From Neomoorella sulfitireducens (GTDB lineage Bacteria; Bacillota; DSM-521; Neomoorellales; Neomoorellaceae): a DNA stretch of 64,000 bases. The DNA lies in NCBI RefSeq assembly GCF_024733845.1, contig NZ_JANRHG010000002.1, positions 186,001 through 250,000 of the forward strand, in the 5' to 3' direction. Of this stretch, positions 26,888-35,924 are shown in pieces. Position 1 is the first letter of the stretch. Each line of letters opens with the position of its first letter. The notes beneath the pieces were generated by a model that saw only the letters and a program-made list of their open reading frames with translations, was not told the origin of the DNA and made no database searches. The position numbers were made by a program, and so were the translations under genes.

Positions 26888-28802
26888 CGTAAATCTCCCT
26901 GGTACCAAATTTACGCTTGTCTAGTACTGGCTCCTCTTCAATTACCTGCTGGACGGCCTTGACGATCCCCTCCGGTGTCAAACCTAAGTATTCCCGCAAT
27001 TCAGCTGGTTTACCATGGCTGACAAATTGATCTCTAATCCCCAGGCATTGCACCCTTACCCTTTTCATCCCACCGGCCGCCAGCAATTCCAGGACCGCGC
27101 TGCCAAACCCCCCGGCCAGGAGGTGCTCCTCAACCGTAACCAGGCAACCGGTTTTACCGGCCCAGGTGAGGATTAAATCGGCGTCCAGGGGCTTAACAAA
27201 GCGCGGGTTAATGACTGCCGCTTCGATACCCCGGGCGGCCAGTTCTTCTGCTGCAGTAAGGGCCGTATAAACCATGGGACCTAGGGCAATGATGGCAACA
27301 TCCTTGCCCTGGCGCAGGATCTCCCCTTTGCCTACAGGCAAGGGCTGGGCCGTGCCGGTTAACGGTACACCAACGCCGGCACCCCGGGGGTAACGCAGGG
27401 CTGCTGGTCCTGGATGCTGGATGGCTGTAACCAGCATATGCCGTAATTCCTGCTCGTCTTTGGGGGCCATGATTACCACGCCGGGGATACTGCGCAGGAG
27501 AGCCAGATCAAAGAGGCCCTGGTGAGTTTCTCCATCCTCACCCACCAGGCCGGCCCGGTCAATGGCCAGGACTACGGGGAGTTCCATCAAAGCAATATCA
27601 TGTATGACCTGGTCTATGGCCCGTTGCAAGAAGGTAGAATAAATAGCCACGACAGGTTTTAAACCTGCGGCTGCCAGACCGGCGGCCATGGTCATGGCGT
27701 GCTGCTCGGCAATGCCGACGTCAAAAAAGCGTCCGGGGAAGCGCCGGGCAAAGGGGATAAGTCCCGTTCCGTCGGGCATGGCCGCCGTAATAGCTACCAG
27801 GCGGTTGTTTTTCTCCCCCTGGCGTACCAGTTCGGCACCAAAGACAGAAGTAAAAGACGGCGGTCCTCCTGCCGTTACAGGTTCGCCGTTTTCCGGATCA
27901 AAGGGGCCGACGCCATGATAGCGGCCGGGATTGGTTTCGGCAGGATGATAGCCTTTGCCTTTAGTTGTAATTACATGCACCAGGACCGGACCACGGGTTC
28001 CACGGGCACGCTGCAGCACTTCTTTGAGCCGGGGTATATTATGTCCTTCGATGGGCCCGAGGTAGGTAAAGCCCAGTTCTTCAAAAAGCATACCCGGAAC
28101 GACAAGATATTTAAAACTGTCCTTTATACGATCGATAATCTTTAATACCCGGGGACCCACCCGGGGCAGGCGGTTGAGTAAATTTTCCAGCTCCTCCTTG
28201 CCCCTGGAATACATGGGATCCGTCCGCAGGCGGGAGAGATAGGAAGCCATACCACCGACCGAGCCGGAAATGGACATTTCATTGTCATTCAACACTACAA
28301 TCATATTCGTCTTCAGATGACCGGCATGATTCATTGCCTCAAAGGCCATGCCGCCGGTCAGGGCCCCATCCCCTATGACTGCTACCACCTGGTAGTTTTC
28401 ACCCTTTAAATCCCTGGCCAGGGCAAGGCCAAGGGCGGCAGAAATAGAGGTGCTGCTATGCCCGGTATCAAAGGCATCATAGGGGCTTTCGGATCTTTTT
28501 GGGAAGCCGCTTAAACCACCAAACTGGCGTAAAGTGCTGAACTGGGAGCGCCGTCCGGTAAGCATCTTGTGCACATAACACTGGTGGCCTACGTCCCAGA
28601 TAATTTTATCCCGGGGCAAATCAAAAACGCTGTGCAGGGCCAGGGTTAATTCTACTACTCCCAGGTTGGGCGCCAGGTGGCCGCCGGTACGGGCTACCGT
28701 CCTGACCAGCTCCCGGCGTATTTCCGCCGCCAGCTTGTCGAGTTCCGCATTATTCAATTTTTTTACGTCAGCCGGTTCCCTGATTTTGTCAAGCAGGTTC
28801 AT
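26880..28802 (-). CDS. dxs: 1-deoxy-D-xylulose-5-phosphate synthase
   Basis: 640 residues, transketolase-like. [13 protein letters not shown], the thiamine-diphosphate motif [18 protein letters not shown] to [11 protein letters not shown], a transketolase pyrimidine domain with [18 protein letters not shown], and a C-terminal domain. It makes the first intermediate of the MEP isoprenoid pathway from pyruvate and glyceraldehyde 3-phosphate. It overlaps oapA by ATGA and lies a few genes after ispA, so isoprenoid genes flank the OLE RNA. Confidence 0.96.
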   Translation of the reverse strand: MNLLDKIREPADVKKLNNAELDKLAAEIRRELVRTVARTGGHLAPNLGVVELTLALHSVFDLPRDKIIWDVGHQCYVHKMLTGRRSQFSTLRQFGGLSGFPKRSESPYDAFDTGHSSTSISAALGLALARDLKGENYQVVAVIGDGALTGGMAFEAMNHAGHLKTNMIVVLNDNEMSISGSVGGMASYLSRLRTDPMYSRGKEELENLLNRLPRVGPRVLKIIDRIKDSFKYLVVPGMLFEELGFTYLGPIEGHNIPRLKEVLQRARGTRGPVLVHVITTKGKGYHPAETNPGRYHGVGPFDPENGEPVTAGGPPSFTSVFGAELVRQGEKNNRLVAITAAMPDGTGLIPFARRFPGRFFDVGIAEQHAMTMAAGLAAAGLKPVVAIYSTFLQRAIDQVIHDIALMELPVVLAIDRAGLVGEDGETHQGLFDLALLRSIPGVVIMAPKDEQELRHMLVTAIQHPGPAALRYPRGAGVGVPLTGTAQPLPVGKGEILRQGKDVAIIALGPMVYTALTAAEELAARGIEAAVINPRFVKPLDADLILTWAGKTGCLVTVEEHLLAGGFGSAVLELLAAGGMKRVRVQCLGIRDQFVSHGKPAELREYLGLTPEGIVKAVQQVIEEEPVLDKRKFGTREIYGG

Positions 28803-29386
28803 GGCCGCCGTCCTTTCTGGGAGGTATAGTTAAAGGGGCGCCACCCGGTCATTTTTTCTATACCATATAATAACTTGCCCACAAAAAATATTATATCATT
28901 AGCCTGGCGCAGGGCAAATCCCTTGCCCAGGGCCTTACCCCCTACTGTTACAGCCGAGATGATGGCCGTCATGATGGTACTGACCATCAAATCTTCCGCT
29001 CCATGCTGTCCCGCCAGGCGTAAAATAATTACCGCACCAACAGCACCACTCAAGGTACTGCAGACGTCCCCCACCACATCGGTGGAAAAAGTGGCAACCC
29101 GTTCGGCATTGCGTAATAAGCCAAGGGCCTGGCGGGCACCGGGAACTTTTTTGGCCGCCCGGGCATGCAGGGGTACTTCACTGGCAGCCGCCGTGGCCAC
29201 CCCTATAATATCAAAAGCAATACCTGCTACAATGATTATCAGCAACAGGGAAAAGGTTAAAATTATTGAAGTTATTTTACCCAGGAACACCTGGGAACCA
29301 TAGCCTACGGCCATGGCTATAAAAAAAGTTCCTCCGCCCATAGTCAGGGCATTTTTCCAGGAGGAACGACCTTGTGTTCTGGCCAA
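28799..29386 (-). CDS. oapA: OLE-RNA-associated membrane protein OapA (DUF21-like)
   Basis: 195 residues from TTG 29386 (GGAGG 12 bases upstream). Four hydrophobic segments are seen near residues 16-65, 115-130 and 135-155. The central [21 protein letters not shown] with a following charged stretch resembles the DUF21/CNNM transmembrane domain. It sits directly after the OLE RNA gene and before dxs, exactly where oapA lies in Bacillus halodurans and relatives. OapA binds OLE RNA and brings it to the membrane. Function is assigned from this position plus the membrane topology. Confidence 0.82.
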   Translation of the reverse strand: MARTQGRSSWKNALTMGGGTFFIAMAVGYGSQVFLGKITSIILTFSLLLIIIVAGIAFDIIGVATAAASEVPLHARAAKKVPGARQALGLLRNAERVATFSTDVVGDVCSTLSGAVGAVIILRLAGQHGAEDLMVSTIMTAIISAVTVGGKALGKGFALRQANDIIFFVGKLLYGIEKMTGWRPFNYTSQKGRRP

Positions 29387-29429
29387 ATGTGTTTTCTGCC
29401 TCCATATATGATAAGGATTATGTAATTTT

Positions 29430-30033
29430 GGTGGGTGGCAACTGCCCGGGTAAATGTTATGGCTTAGGTCCAGTAGGTTTTCCCGGCACCCTACCACGCG
29501 TCGCCGCCCGTGGCGGTTTCCCTTTAAAGGGTACCCTGCACCGTCGCCGGGAGCAGGACTGGATTGCCACTTAGCGCATACTTTAATCCCCGGCCAGCCT
29601 TACGGGCGGTAAACAGTCTAGGAGTTTTCCTCAACAAGGCCGGCCATCTTTTAGCCTCTTTTGCAGTAGTGGTTTCCGCTATAGCCAGTAGATCTTGGCT
29701 AAGACCTTTAAAGGTGTTTAACACCCGCATCCACCACTACCGCTCAAGGCAGGCTACGCTGCAGCCAGCACCCTTTGTACCGACTGCAGGTTTCTACCCC
29801 AGGCCATAGTAATCATTCCTGCCGCAGGAACTTTCCCACGCACCTGGGTCTCCACGGAGGAAGGGTCCACGCCTACATGCCATTGTAGATCGCCCCCCCT
29901 CCTTAACTCCCAGTACCAACCCTCGACTGGGCGTCGACAGCCAGCACCAGGAACTTCATCGGTGTGCCCTTAACGGATTTTTAGGCCCGTCTTCAAAGAT
30001 GGTGGCCCTGACTAGAATACTGCGCCACCCACC
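29430..30033 (-). ncRNA. ole: OLE RNA (ornate, large, extremophilic)
   Basis: A stretch of about 600 bases with no convincing protein frame lies between ispA and oapA. Its ends are complementary: GGTGGGTGGC (30033-30024 on the minus strand) pairs with GCCACCCACC (29439-29430), closing a 604-nt RNA, the size known for OLE. Inside are many GC-rich local hairpins, for example GGTGTTTAACACC at 29713-29725. It has its own promoter, and the order ispA-OLE-oapA-dxs is the known OLE context. OLE forms a membrane-bound ribonucleoprotein with OapA and is linked to ethanol, cold and Mg2+ stress responses. Confidence 0.9.
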
Positions 30034-30057
30034 ATATTAACTTTTCTGGTAGGAATT

Positions 30058-30086
30058 ATTATATGACATTCGTCCCTAAAGGGCAA
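30058..30086 (-). promoter_or_regulatory. Sigma-A promoter of the OLE RNA gene
   Basis: On the minus strand TTGCCC (30086-30081) and a perfect TATAAT (30063-30058) are 17 bases apart. The start would be near 30051, about 18 bases before the closing stem of OLE RNA. OLE can thus be made independently of the folD-ispA operon. Confidence 0.7.
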
Positions 30087-30198
30087 GCACCGCCTTTAAA
30101 AGCCCCTCCTGGCTTTAAGCCTTCTATGGTGCTTACCTGCAGGCAGCGCCGGTATGCCTTTTCTCCCTGCCCCGGGCACCTTTATCCTGGGATTTTGT
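30064..30198 (-). other. ispA-OLE spacer with hairpins
   Basis: On the minus strand AAGCACC (30135-30129) pairs with GGTGCTT (30091-30085), enclosing a smaller TTAAAG/CTTTAA hairpin region, and CCCTTTAGGG follows. It lacks a clean T-run, so it may be a weak terminator or processing site between ispA and OLE. Confidence 0.35.
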
Positions 30199-31092
30199 CT
30201 ATCCCTGCCTTGCAAGAACGTAGCCGGCAAGAAGGTATAAAGGTTCGGCCGCCGGCCCCAGCGAGCGGGCTAACTCCTGCGCTTCGGCACAGAGTTCGCC
30301 GGCTATCTCTTTTGCCTTCTCCAGCCCCAGGCATGCCGGATAGGTTGCCTTACCCCGGGCCGCATCCATGCCACCTTTTTTCCCCATTTGGGTAAAATCG
30401 CCTTCAACATCGAGAATATCATCGGTTATCTGGAAGGCCAGGCCCAGGTTTTCGCCGTAACGCGTTAAAATGGCCAGAGGTTCCTCGCCGGCGCCGCTTA
30501 AGATACCGCCCAGGCGCAGGCAGGCGCGGATAAGGCTGCCGGTCTTGTGGGTATGGATATAATTAATTGTTTCCAGGGTAACCGTCCGGCCCTCGGCCTC
30601 CATATCCACTACCTGGCCGCCGATCATCCCCTGGCTGCCGGCGGCGGCGGCCAGCTCGCCGATGGCCTGGAGAACTTTCGCCGCCGGGATACCACCCTCT
30701 ACCCGGCTCAAAACGGCAAAGGCCTGGGTGAGAAGGGCATCCCCGGCCAGCAGGGCTACGGCTTCACCGAAAACCTTATGGCAGGTAGGCCGGCCGCGGC
30801 GAAAGTCGTCATTATCCATGGCCGGCAGGTCATCATGAATAAGGGAATAGGTATGAATTAATTCCACCGCACAGGCGGCCGGCAGCAAAGGTTCAGGGGC
30901 GCCGCCCACAGCTTCACCCGCCGCCAGGACCAGAATGGGTCGCAACCTCTTCCCCCCGGCAAAAAGGCTGTAACGCATGGCTCGATGAACGGCCGGCGGA
31001 TAACTATCCGCCGGCGGCAGGCTTTTTTCCAGTGCTTCCTGAACCAGTTGCTGGCGGGATGCCAGATAGCTTTCAATCTCCGTTACCGCCAC
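30199..31092 (-). CDS. ispA: Polyprenyl synthetase (farnesyl diphosphate synthase type)
   Basis: 297 residues, all-helical isoprenyl synthase. First Asp-rich motif DDLPAMDNDD (with the two-residue insertion of bacterial FPP synthases) near 84, second motif DDILDVEGD near 223, and GGKRLRP near 46. It joins isopentenyl diphosphate units to C15 (or C20) chains for menaquinone and bactoprenol. It overlaps xseB by 20 bases. Confidence 0.93.
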   Translation of the reverse strand: MAVTEIESYLASRQQLVQEALEKSLPPADSYPPAVHRAMRYSLFAGGKRLRPILVLAAGEAVGGAPEPLLPAACAVELIHTYSLIHDDLPAMDNDDFRRGRPTCHKVFGEAVALLAGDALLTQAFAVLSRVEGGIPAAKVLQAIGELAAAAGSQGMIGGQVVDMEAEGRTVTLETINYIHTHKTGSLIRACLRLGGILSGAGEEPLAILTRYGENLGLAFQITDDILDVEGDFTQMGKKGGMDAARGKATYPACLGLEKAKEIAGELCAEAQELARSLGPAAEPLYLLAGYVLARQG

Positions 31093-31324
31093 CCCCGGAT
31101 AAAGATATTTCTTTAAACATAACTTCGCCTTCCTGGACCAGAAGGGCCTGGAGCTTGCCCTCGACTTCCTGGAGGCGCTGCCGGCACAGGCGTACCAACC
31201 TGATCCCTTCCTGGTAATACGCCAAAGAATCCTCCAGGGTTAAGCCTTCTCCTTCCAGGGCCCGGACAATACCCTCAAGTTTCTGCAAAGCCTCTTCGAA
31301 TTTCAGCTCTGTGCCTTCAGGCAT
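31073..31324 (-). CDS. xseB: Exodeoxyribonuclease VII small subunit
   Basis: 83 residues; FEEALQKLEGIVRALEGEGL and LEDSLAYYQEGIRLVRLCRQRL are the two helices typical of XseB. Several copies bind one XseA. It lies 25 bases after xseA. Confidence 0.93.
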   Translation of the reverse strand: MPEGTELKFEEALQKLEGIVRALEGEGLTLEDSLAYYQEGIRLVRLCRQRLQEVEGKLQALLVQEGEVMFKEISLSGGGGNGD

Positions 31325-31349
31325 TGCTTAGTTCCTCCCAAACGATACA

Positions 31350-32558
31350 TTAGCACTCCTCCACATCCATAACCTCACACTGGAGTCGGCCCTGGCTTAA
31401 GACTACTTCCACCCTCTCACCGGGGACAACCTCCTGGCTCCGCCGGAGGGAGGGACCGCCGGGACGCCGGCAAACGGCATAGCCGCGGCTCAAGATGGCC
31501 AGGGGGCTGGCTGCCTCCAGGCGGGCCGTTAACAGTTGCAGGGCCTGTTCCCTGGCTCCGGCCTGGCGCTGCCAGGAGGCCAGGAGGCGCTGTTCCAGCC
31601 CGTCCAGGTATTGCTGGCGATAATACAGTTCTTGTTGGGGCCGAGCCATACCACGGCTTTTAACCAGGCGTTCAAGCCTGGCATGGGCCATCTGCAGGCG
31701 GTGTTCCATGCCCCGCCGGGCACGGGTAGCCAGGATGTCCAGGCGTTCTTCCAGCTCTTTTTTTACCGGGACGGCCATCTCGGCGGCTGCCGATGGGGTG
31801 GGAGCCCTCCGGTCTGCCACCCGGTCGGCTAAAGTAAGGTCCGTTTCATGTCCCACGGCGGCGATAACCGGGACCGGGCAGGCATAAATGGCCCGGGCGA
31901 CGATTTCGGTATTGAAGGCATTCAGATCCTCGGCCGAGCCGCCGCCGCGCCCGATGATAATGACGTCTACCCCGCCCAGTTTACCTAGAAGTTCCAGGGC
32001 CCGGGCCAGTTCAAAGGGCGCGGTATCTCCCTGGACGGTAGCCGGGGCCAGCACCAGGTCAATACCGGGGAAACGCCGCCGGCTAACGGTAACCATATCC
32101 CTGAGGGCGGCACCGCTGGGTGAGGTTACCAGGCCCACCCGGCGCGGCATGAAGGGCAGGGGGCGCTTGCGTTCGGCAGCAAAAAGGCCTTCCCGTTCCA
32201 AACGGGCCGCCAGCTCCTGCAGGGCAAGGCTGGCCATTCCCAAACCGGCCGGGAACATTTCGTCCACATAAAGCTGGTAGACACCGTCCCGCGGATAAAT
32301 GGCAACATGACCCCTGGCGATGACCTCCAGGCCGTCCTGGAGGGATAAATTTAAGCCTCGGCTACGGCCCTGGAACATCACACAGCGCAGGGCAGCTGCC
32401 TGGTCCTTCAAGGTAAAGTAGAGGTGACCCGACACCGGGCGGCGCAGGTTTGATATTTCTCCCCTTACCCAGACGTTGGCCAGGCGGCCGTCGTTGCTTA
32501 TCAGGCGCTGCAAATAGGCGGTGAGTTCCCTCACCGCCAGTACCCGTTGCCCGGACAC
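31350..32558 (-). CDS. xseA: Exodeoxyribonuclease VII large subunit
   Basis: 402 residues: an N-terminal OB fold (VWVRGEISNLRRPVSGHLYF), a catalytic domain with GLVTSPSGAALRDM and IIIGRGGGSAEDLNAFN, and a C-terminal coiled coil and RGYAVCRR repeat. It degrades single-stranded DNA from both ends with XseB. The start GTG 32558 shares a base with the folD stop. Confidence 0.94.
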   Translation of the reverse strand: MSGQRVLAVRELTAYLQRLISNDGRLANVWVRGEISNLRRPVSGHLYFTLKDQAAALRCVMFQGRSRGLNLSLQDGLEVIARGHVAIYPRDGVYQLYVDEMFPAGLGMASLALQELAARLEREGLFAAERKRPLPFMPRRVGLVTSPSGAALRDMVTVSRRRFPGIDLVLAPATVQGDTAPFELARALELLGKLGGVDVIIIGRGGGSAEDLNAFNTEIVARAIYACPVPVIAAVGHETDLTLADRVADRRAPTPSAAAEMAVPVKKELEERLDILATRARRGMEHRLQMAHARLERLVKSRGMARPQQELYYRQQYLDGLEQRLLASWQRQAGAREQALQLLTARLEAASPLAILSRGYAVCRRPGGPSLRRSQEVVPGERVEVVLSQGRLQCEVMDVEEC

Positions 32559-33400
32559 TAGCGCCGGGCCGCCTCGACTGTATTTTTAAGTAGCATGGCA
32601 ATGGTCATGGGGCCGACTCCGCCGGGGACAGGGGTAATCCAGCCTGCTTTCTGGACGGCACTTTCAAAGTGGACATCCCCCACCAGCTTTTTCTCACCCA
32701 CGCGGTTGATGCCAACGTCTATAACTACCGCACCTTCTTTAATCATGTCGCCGGTGATCATCTCCGGCTTCCCCACGGCAGCAACCAGGATATCGGCCTG
32801 GCGGCACTCCTCGGCCAAATTGGCAGTACGGGAATGGCAGATGGTTACCGTGGCGTGGCGGGCCAAAAGCATCATGGCCATGGGCTTGCCGACGATATTG
32901 CTGCGGCCAACAACAACTGCCTTTTTACCCCTGGGATCAATACCGGTCTTATCCAGGAGGACCATGCAGCCGTGGGGCGTGCAGGGATAAAAACACTTGT
33001 CGCCAATAACCAGGTTGCCGACGTTGGCCGGGCTGAAACCGTCGACATCCTTTTCCAGGGCGATGGTATCGATGACGGTTTTTTCATCAATATGAGGAGG
33101 AAGGGGTAGCTGGACTAGGATGCCGTGAATCTGGGAATCGTTATTAAGCTGCTTGATCAAGTCCAGTAGTTCGGCCTGGGTGGTTTCTCCCGGCAGGCGG
33201 TGGACCACCGAGTATATGCCGACTTCTTCGCAGGCGCGGTGCTTGTTGCGTACATACACCTGGGAAGCCGGATCGTCACCGACCAGGACGACGGCCAATC
33301 CGGGGGTAATCCCCTGTTCTTTTAACCTGGCTACTTCCTGCTTGACTTCTTCCCGCACTGCGGCGGCAATTTGCTTACCGTCTAGAATCTGGGCTGGCAT
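32558..33400 (-). CDS. folD: Bifunctional methylene-THF dehydrogenase/cyclohydrolase FolD
   Basis: 280 residues. Catalytic-domain signature [14 protein letters not shown] with the key Lys, [12 protein letters not shown], and the nucleotide-binding [16 protein letters not shown]-terminal [12 protein letters not shown]. It interconverts methylene-, methenyl- and formyl-tetrahydrofolate. In acetogens it is also a methyl-branch enzyme of the Wood-Ljungdahl pathway. It sits directly downstream of nfnAB, which balances the NADPH it uses or makes. Confidence 0.95.
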   Translation of the reverse strand: MPAQILDGKQIAAAVREEVKQEVARLKEQGITPGLAVVLVGDDPASQVYVRNKHRACEEVGIYSVVHRLPGETTQAELLDLIKQLNNDSQIHGILVQLPLPPHIDEKTVIDTIALEKDVDGFSPANVGNLVIGDKCFYPCTPHGCMVLLDKTGIDPRGKKAVVVGRSNIVGKPMAMMLLARHATVTICHSRTANLAEECRQADILVAAVGKPEMITGDMIKEGAVVIDVGINRVGEKKLVGDVHFESAVQKAGWITPVPGGVGPMTIAMLLKNTVEAARR

Positions 33401-33552
33401 GGCTTAGACCTCCTTCAAGATGTGAATAGGATACTGCATGGCAGGGGTATGGTCCTTCGTGGCTCAGAGGCCTCTTGCCTTATGGGCTGCGGACATATCC
33501 CTGCTTTTTGCTTTCACCCGTACTTCTAAACTCACAAATACTACTGCAAATA

Positions 33553-34944
33553 CTATTTCTCCCGCAGATACCTGTCTATGGCCCGCGCTGCGGCTTTGCC
33601 CGCTCCCATGGCCAGGATTACCGTTGCCGCCCCGGTGACGATGTCGCCGCCGGCAAAGACGCCCTTCCTGGAAGTGGCACCGGTAGCCTCGTCGGCGGCA
33701 ATGGTCCCTTTACGGGTAAGCTCCAGGCCCGGGGTGGTCCTTAAAACCAGGGGATTGGGCCCCTGGCCTATGGCTATAACTACCGTATCTACTTCCATAT
33801 CATATTCGGAGCCCGGTACGGGTACCGGCCGCCGGCGGCCGGAGGCATCCGGTTCACCCAGTTCAAAGCGCTGGCAGGTCATTCCCTTCACCATGCCCCG
33901 GTCGTCGCCGTAGATTTTTACCGGGCTGGTAAGGAGGTGGAACCGGACCCCTTCTTCTTCAGCGTGCTCTACTTCTTCTTTCCTCGCAGGCATCTCGGCT
34001 GCCGAGCGGCGGTATACAATATAAGATTCTTCTGCTCCCAGGCGCAGGGCCGTGCGGGCCGCATCCATAGCTACATTACCGGCACCGATAACGGCCACCC
34101 GCCTGCCCACTTTAATGGGGGTGGCATAGCGGGGGAAGAGGTAAGCCTTCATCAGGTTGGTGCGGGTGAGGAATTCATTGGCCGAGTAAACTCCCAGGAG
34201 GTTTTCTCCGGGTATTCCCATGAAGTGGGGTAGCCCTGCACCGGTGCCAATAAAGACGGCATCGTATCCGCCGGCCAGGAGCTCGTTCACAGTCGTGACC
34301 TTGCCGACAACGGCATTGGTACGAATCTCGACTCCTAACCGGCGAATGGAATCAATTTCTTGCTGGACAATCTTTTTCGGTAACCGGAATTCAGGAATAC
34401 CGTACATCAACACGCCTCCGGGCACGTGCAGGGCTTCAAAAACTGTCACCTGATGCCCCATCCGCGCCAGATCGGCAGCAGCCGTCAAACCGGCGGGCCC
34501 GGAACCTATCACCGCCACTTTAAAACCGGTAGCCGCCGCCTTGGTCATCGCAACGTCTTCACCCTTTGCCATCTGGTAATCGGCGACAAAGCGCTCAAGG
34601 CGGCCGATGGCTACCGGCTCATGCTTCTTGCCCACGGTGCAGTATTTTTCGCACTGGTTTTCCTGGGGACAAACCCGACCGCAAATGGCTGGCAGGTTAT
34701 TTTTTTCTTTTATCTTGGCAATAGCCCCGTCAAAATCCCGTTCTTTTATCAAAGTGATAAAAGCAGGGATGTCTACCTCCACAGGACAACCCTGGCGGCA
34801 GGGGGCCTTTTTACACTGGAGGCAACGCTCGGCTTCTGCCAGGGCCATCTCCTCGGTATAGCCCAGGGCCACTTCATTGAAGTTGTGAATCCGCTCCTTC
34901 GAATCCTGGGATGGCATGGGTGTTTTGTTAGGAATTAGTGGCAT
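33553..34944 (-). CDS. nfnB: NfnB, large subunit of electron-bifurcating NADH-dependent ferredoxin:NADP oxidoreductase
   Basis: 463 residues, glutamate-synthase small-chain-like. N-terminal cysteine clusters for two [4Fe-4S] centres (ERCLQCKKAPCRQGCP and CGRVCPQENQCEKYC), FAD site VIGSGPAGLTAAADLARMGH near 148, NADP site RVAVIGAGNVAMDAARTA near 287 and the second FAD motif FAGGDIVTG. ATG 34944 is chosen over TTG 34950 because of its spacing from GGGGGG. It overlaps nfnA. In Moorella thermoacetica the NfnAB complex couples NADPH oxidation to NAD and ferredoxin reduction and the reverse. Confidence 0.88.
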   Translation of the reverse strand: MPLIPNKTPMPSQDSKERIHNFNEVALGYTEEMALAEAERCLQCKKAPCRQGCPVEVDIPAFITLIKERDFDGAIAKIKEKNNLPAICGRVCPQENQCEKYCTVGKKHEPVAIGRLERFVADYQMAKGEDVAMTKAAATGFKVAVIGSGPAGLTAAADLARMGHQVTVFEALHVPGGVLMYGIPEFRLPKKIVQQEIDSIRRLGVEIRTNAVVGKVTTVNELLAGGYDAVFIGTGAGLPHFMGIPGENLLGVYSANEFLTRTNLMKAYLFPRYATPIKVGRRVAVIGAGNVAMDAARTALRLGAEESYIVYRRSAAEMPARKEEVEHAEEEGVRFHLLTSPVKIYGDDRGMVKGMTCQRFELGEPDASGRRRPVPVPGSEYDMEVDTVVIAIGQGPNPLVLRTTPGLELTRKGTIAADEATGATSRKGVFAGGDIVTGAATVILAMGAGKAAARAIDRYLREK

Positions 34945-35774
34945 TTGCAACCACCCCCCTCATGGTACGCAAGGATTCTCTCTTCTTCATCTTTGTACAT
35001 GTTCATCCGCCGCAGGGCCAGCTGCCAGTCCACCTGATGGCCGTCAAATTCGGGCCCGTCGACGCAAGCAAATTTAGTTTCCCCGCCGACGCTGACCCGG
35101 CAGGCGCCGCACATCCCGGTACCGTCCACCATAATGGGATTCATGCTGACAATAGTGGGCACACCAAAGGGTCTGGTAGTCTCCGCAACGGCTCGCATCA
35201 TGATTACCGGGCCGATACCCCAGACCCGGGATATATTGCCCCGTTCTTCCAGTACCTGTTTCAAGAGATCCGTTACAAAGCCGTGGTGACCGTAGCTGCC
35301 GTCATCGGTAGCCACCAGCAACTCGCTGGAGACGGCCCGCATTTCGTCTTCCCAGATAAGCAGTTCCTTTGTCCGGGCGCCAATTATAGATATTACCTCG
35401 TTGCCGGCTTCCTTCAAGGCACGGGCTATGGGATAAACAGGGGCCACGCCGACGCCGCCCCCCACACATACGACCCGGCCGTAATTTTCAATTTCCGAGG
35501 GTTGTCCCAGGGGACCGACAAAATCGGCCAGGGTATCTCCCGCCTCCATAGCCCCCAGGCGCCGGGTAGTGTATCCAACCTCCTGGAAAATCGTTGTAAT
35601 GGTGCCCCGGTCAGGGTTAAAGTCGGCAATTGTCAGGGGTATGCGTTCCCCCTCTTCGTCGATCCGGAGAATAATAAACTGACCAGCCCGGGCTTTAGCA
35701 GCCACCTCGGGAGCTTCAATCTCCATTAGCTTGATCACCGGTGACATGACCTCTTTACGTACAATCCGGTACAC
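34935..35774 (-). CDS. nfnA: NfnA, small FAD/NAD- and [2Fe-2S]-binding subunit
   Basis: 279 residues of the dihydroorotate dehydrogenase electron-transfer type. An FAD domain (ERIPLTIADFN), an NAD domain (VCVGGGVGVAPVYPIARAL) and a C-terminal iron-sulphur site (GTGMCGACRVSVGG with FACVDGPEFDG) are visible. The GTG 35774 start follows AGAGAGG. Alone the family could be sulfide dehydrogenase or a pyrimidine protein, but pairing with nfnB and folD supports NfnA. Confidence 0.87.
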   Translation of the reverse strand: MYRIVRKEVMSPVIKLMEIEAPEVAAKARAGQFIILRIDEEGERIPLTIADFNPDRGTITTIFQEVGYTTRRLGAMEAGDTLADFVGPLGQPSEIENYGRVVCVGGGVGVAPVYPIARALKEAGNEVISIIGARTKELLIWEDEMRAVSSELLVATDDGSYGHHGFVTDLLKQVLEERGNISRVWGIGPVIMMRAVAETTRPFGVPTIVSMNPIMVDGTGMCGACRVSVGGETKFACVDGPEFDGHQVDWQLALRRMNMYKDEEERILAYHEGGGCKCH

Positions 35775-35816
35775 GAGCCTCTCTACCCCTTTACACGTTA
35801 AGCTATTTCTTAATTA

Positions 35817-35845
35817 AATTTAACCTTGATAATATTCGCTGTTAA
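35817..35845 (-). promoter_or_regulatory. Promoter of the nfnAB-folD-ispA unit
   Basis: On the minus strand TTAACA (35845-35840) and TAAATT (35822-35817) are 17 bases apart, about 45 bases upstream of nfnA. Confidence 0.45.
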
Positions 35846-35869
35846 AACCCATATTCCTGCTAATAATCC

Positions 35870-35898
35870 TTGACCGCTTCACCTGCAGGATTTAATAT
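35870..35898 (+). promoter_or_regulatory. Promoter of the MFS transporter gene
   Basis: TTGACC (35870-35875) and TAATAT (35893-35898) are 17 bases apart, 27 bases before the ATG; divergent from the nfnA promoter. Confidence 0.5.
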
Positions 35899-35924
35899 AT
35901 GATAAGACTGGAGGAATTGAAGAA

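Noticed and set aside
29524-29809. Short protein frames on both strands (29524-29730 minus; 29564-29809 plus)
   Set aside because: They fall inside the OLE RNA; no ribosome sites or family resemblance.
30063-30395. 110-codon plus-strand frame
   Set aside because: Covers the OLE promoter and the 3' end of ispA on the other strand; Pro/Arg-rich shadow.
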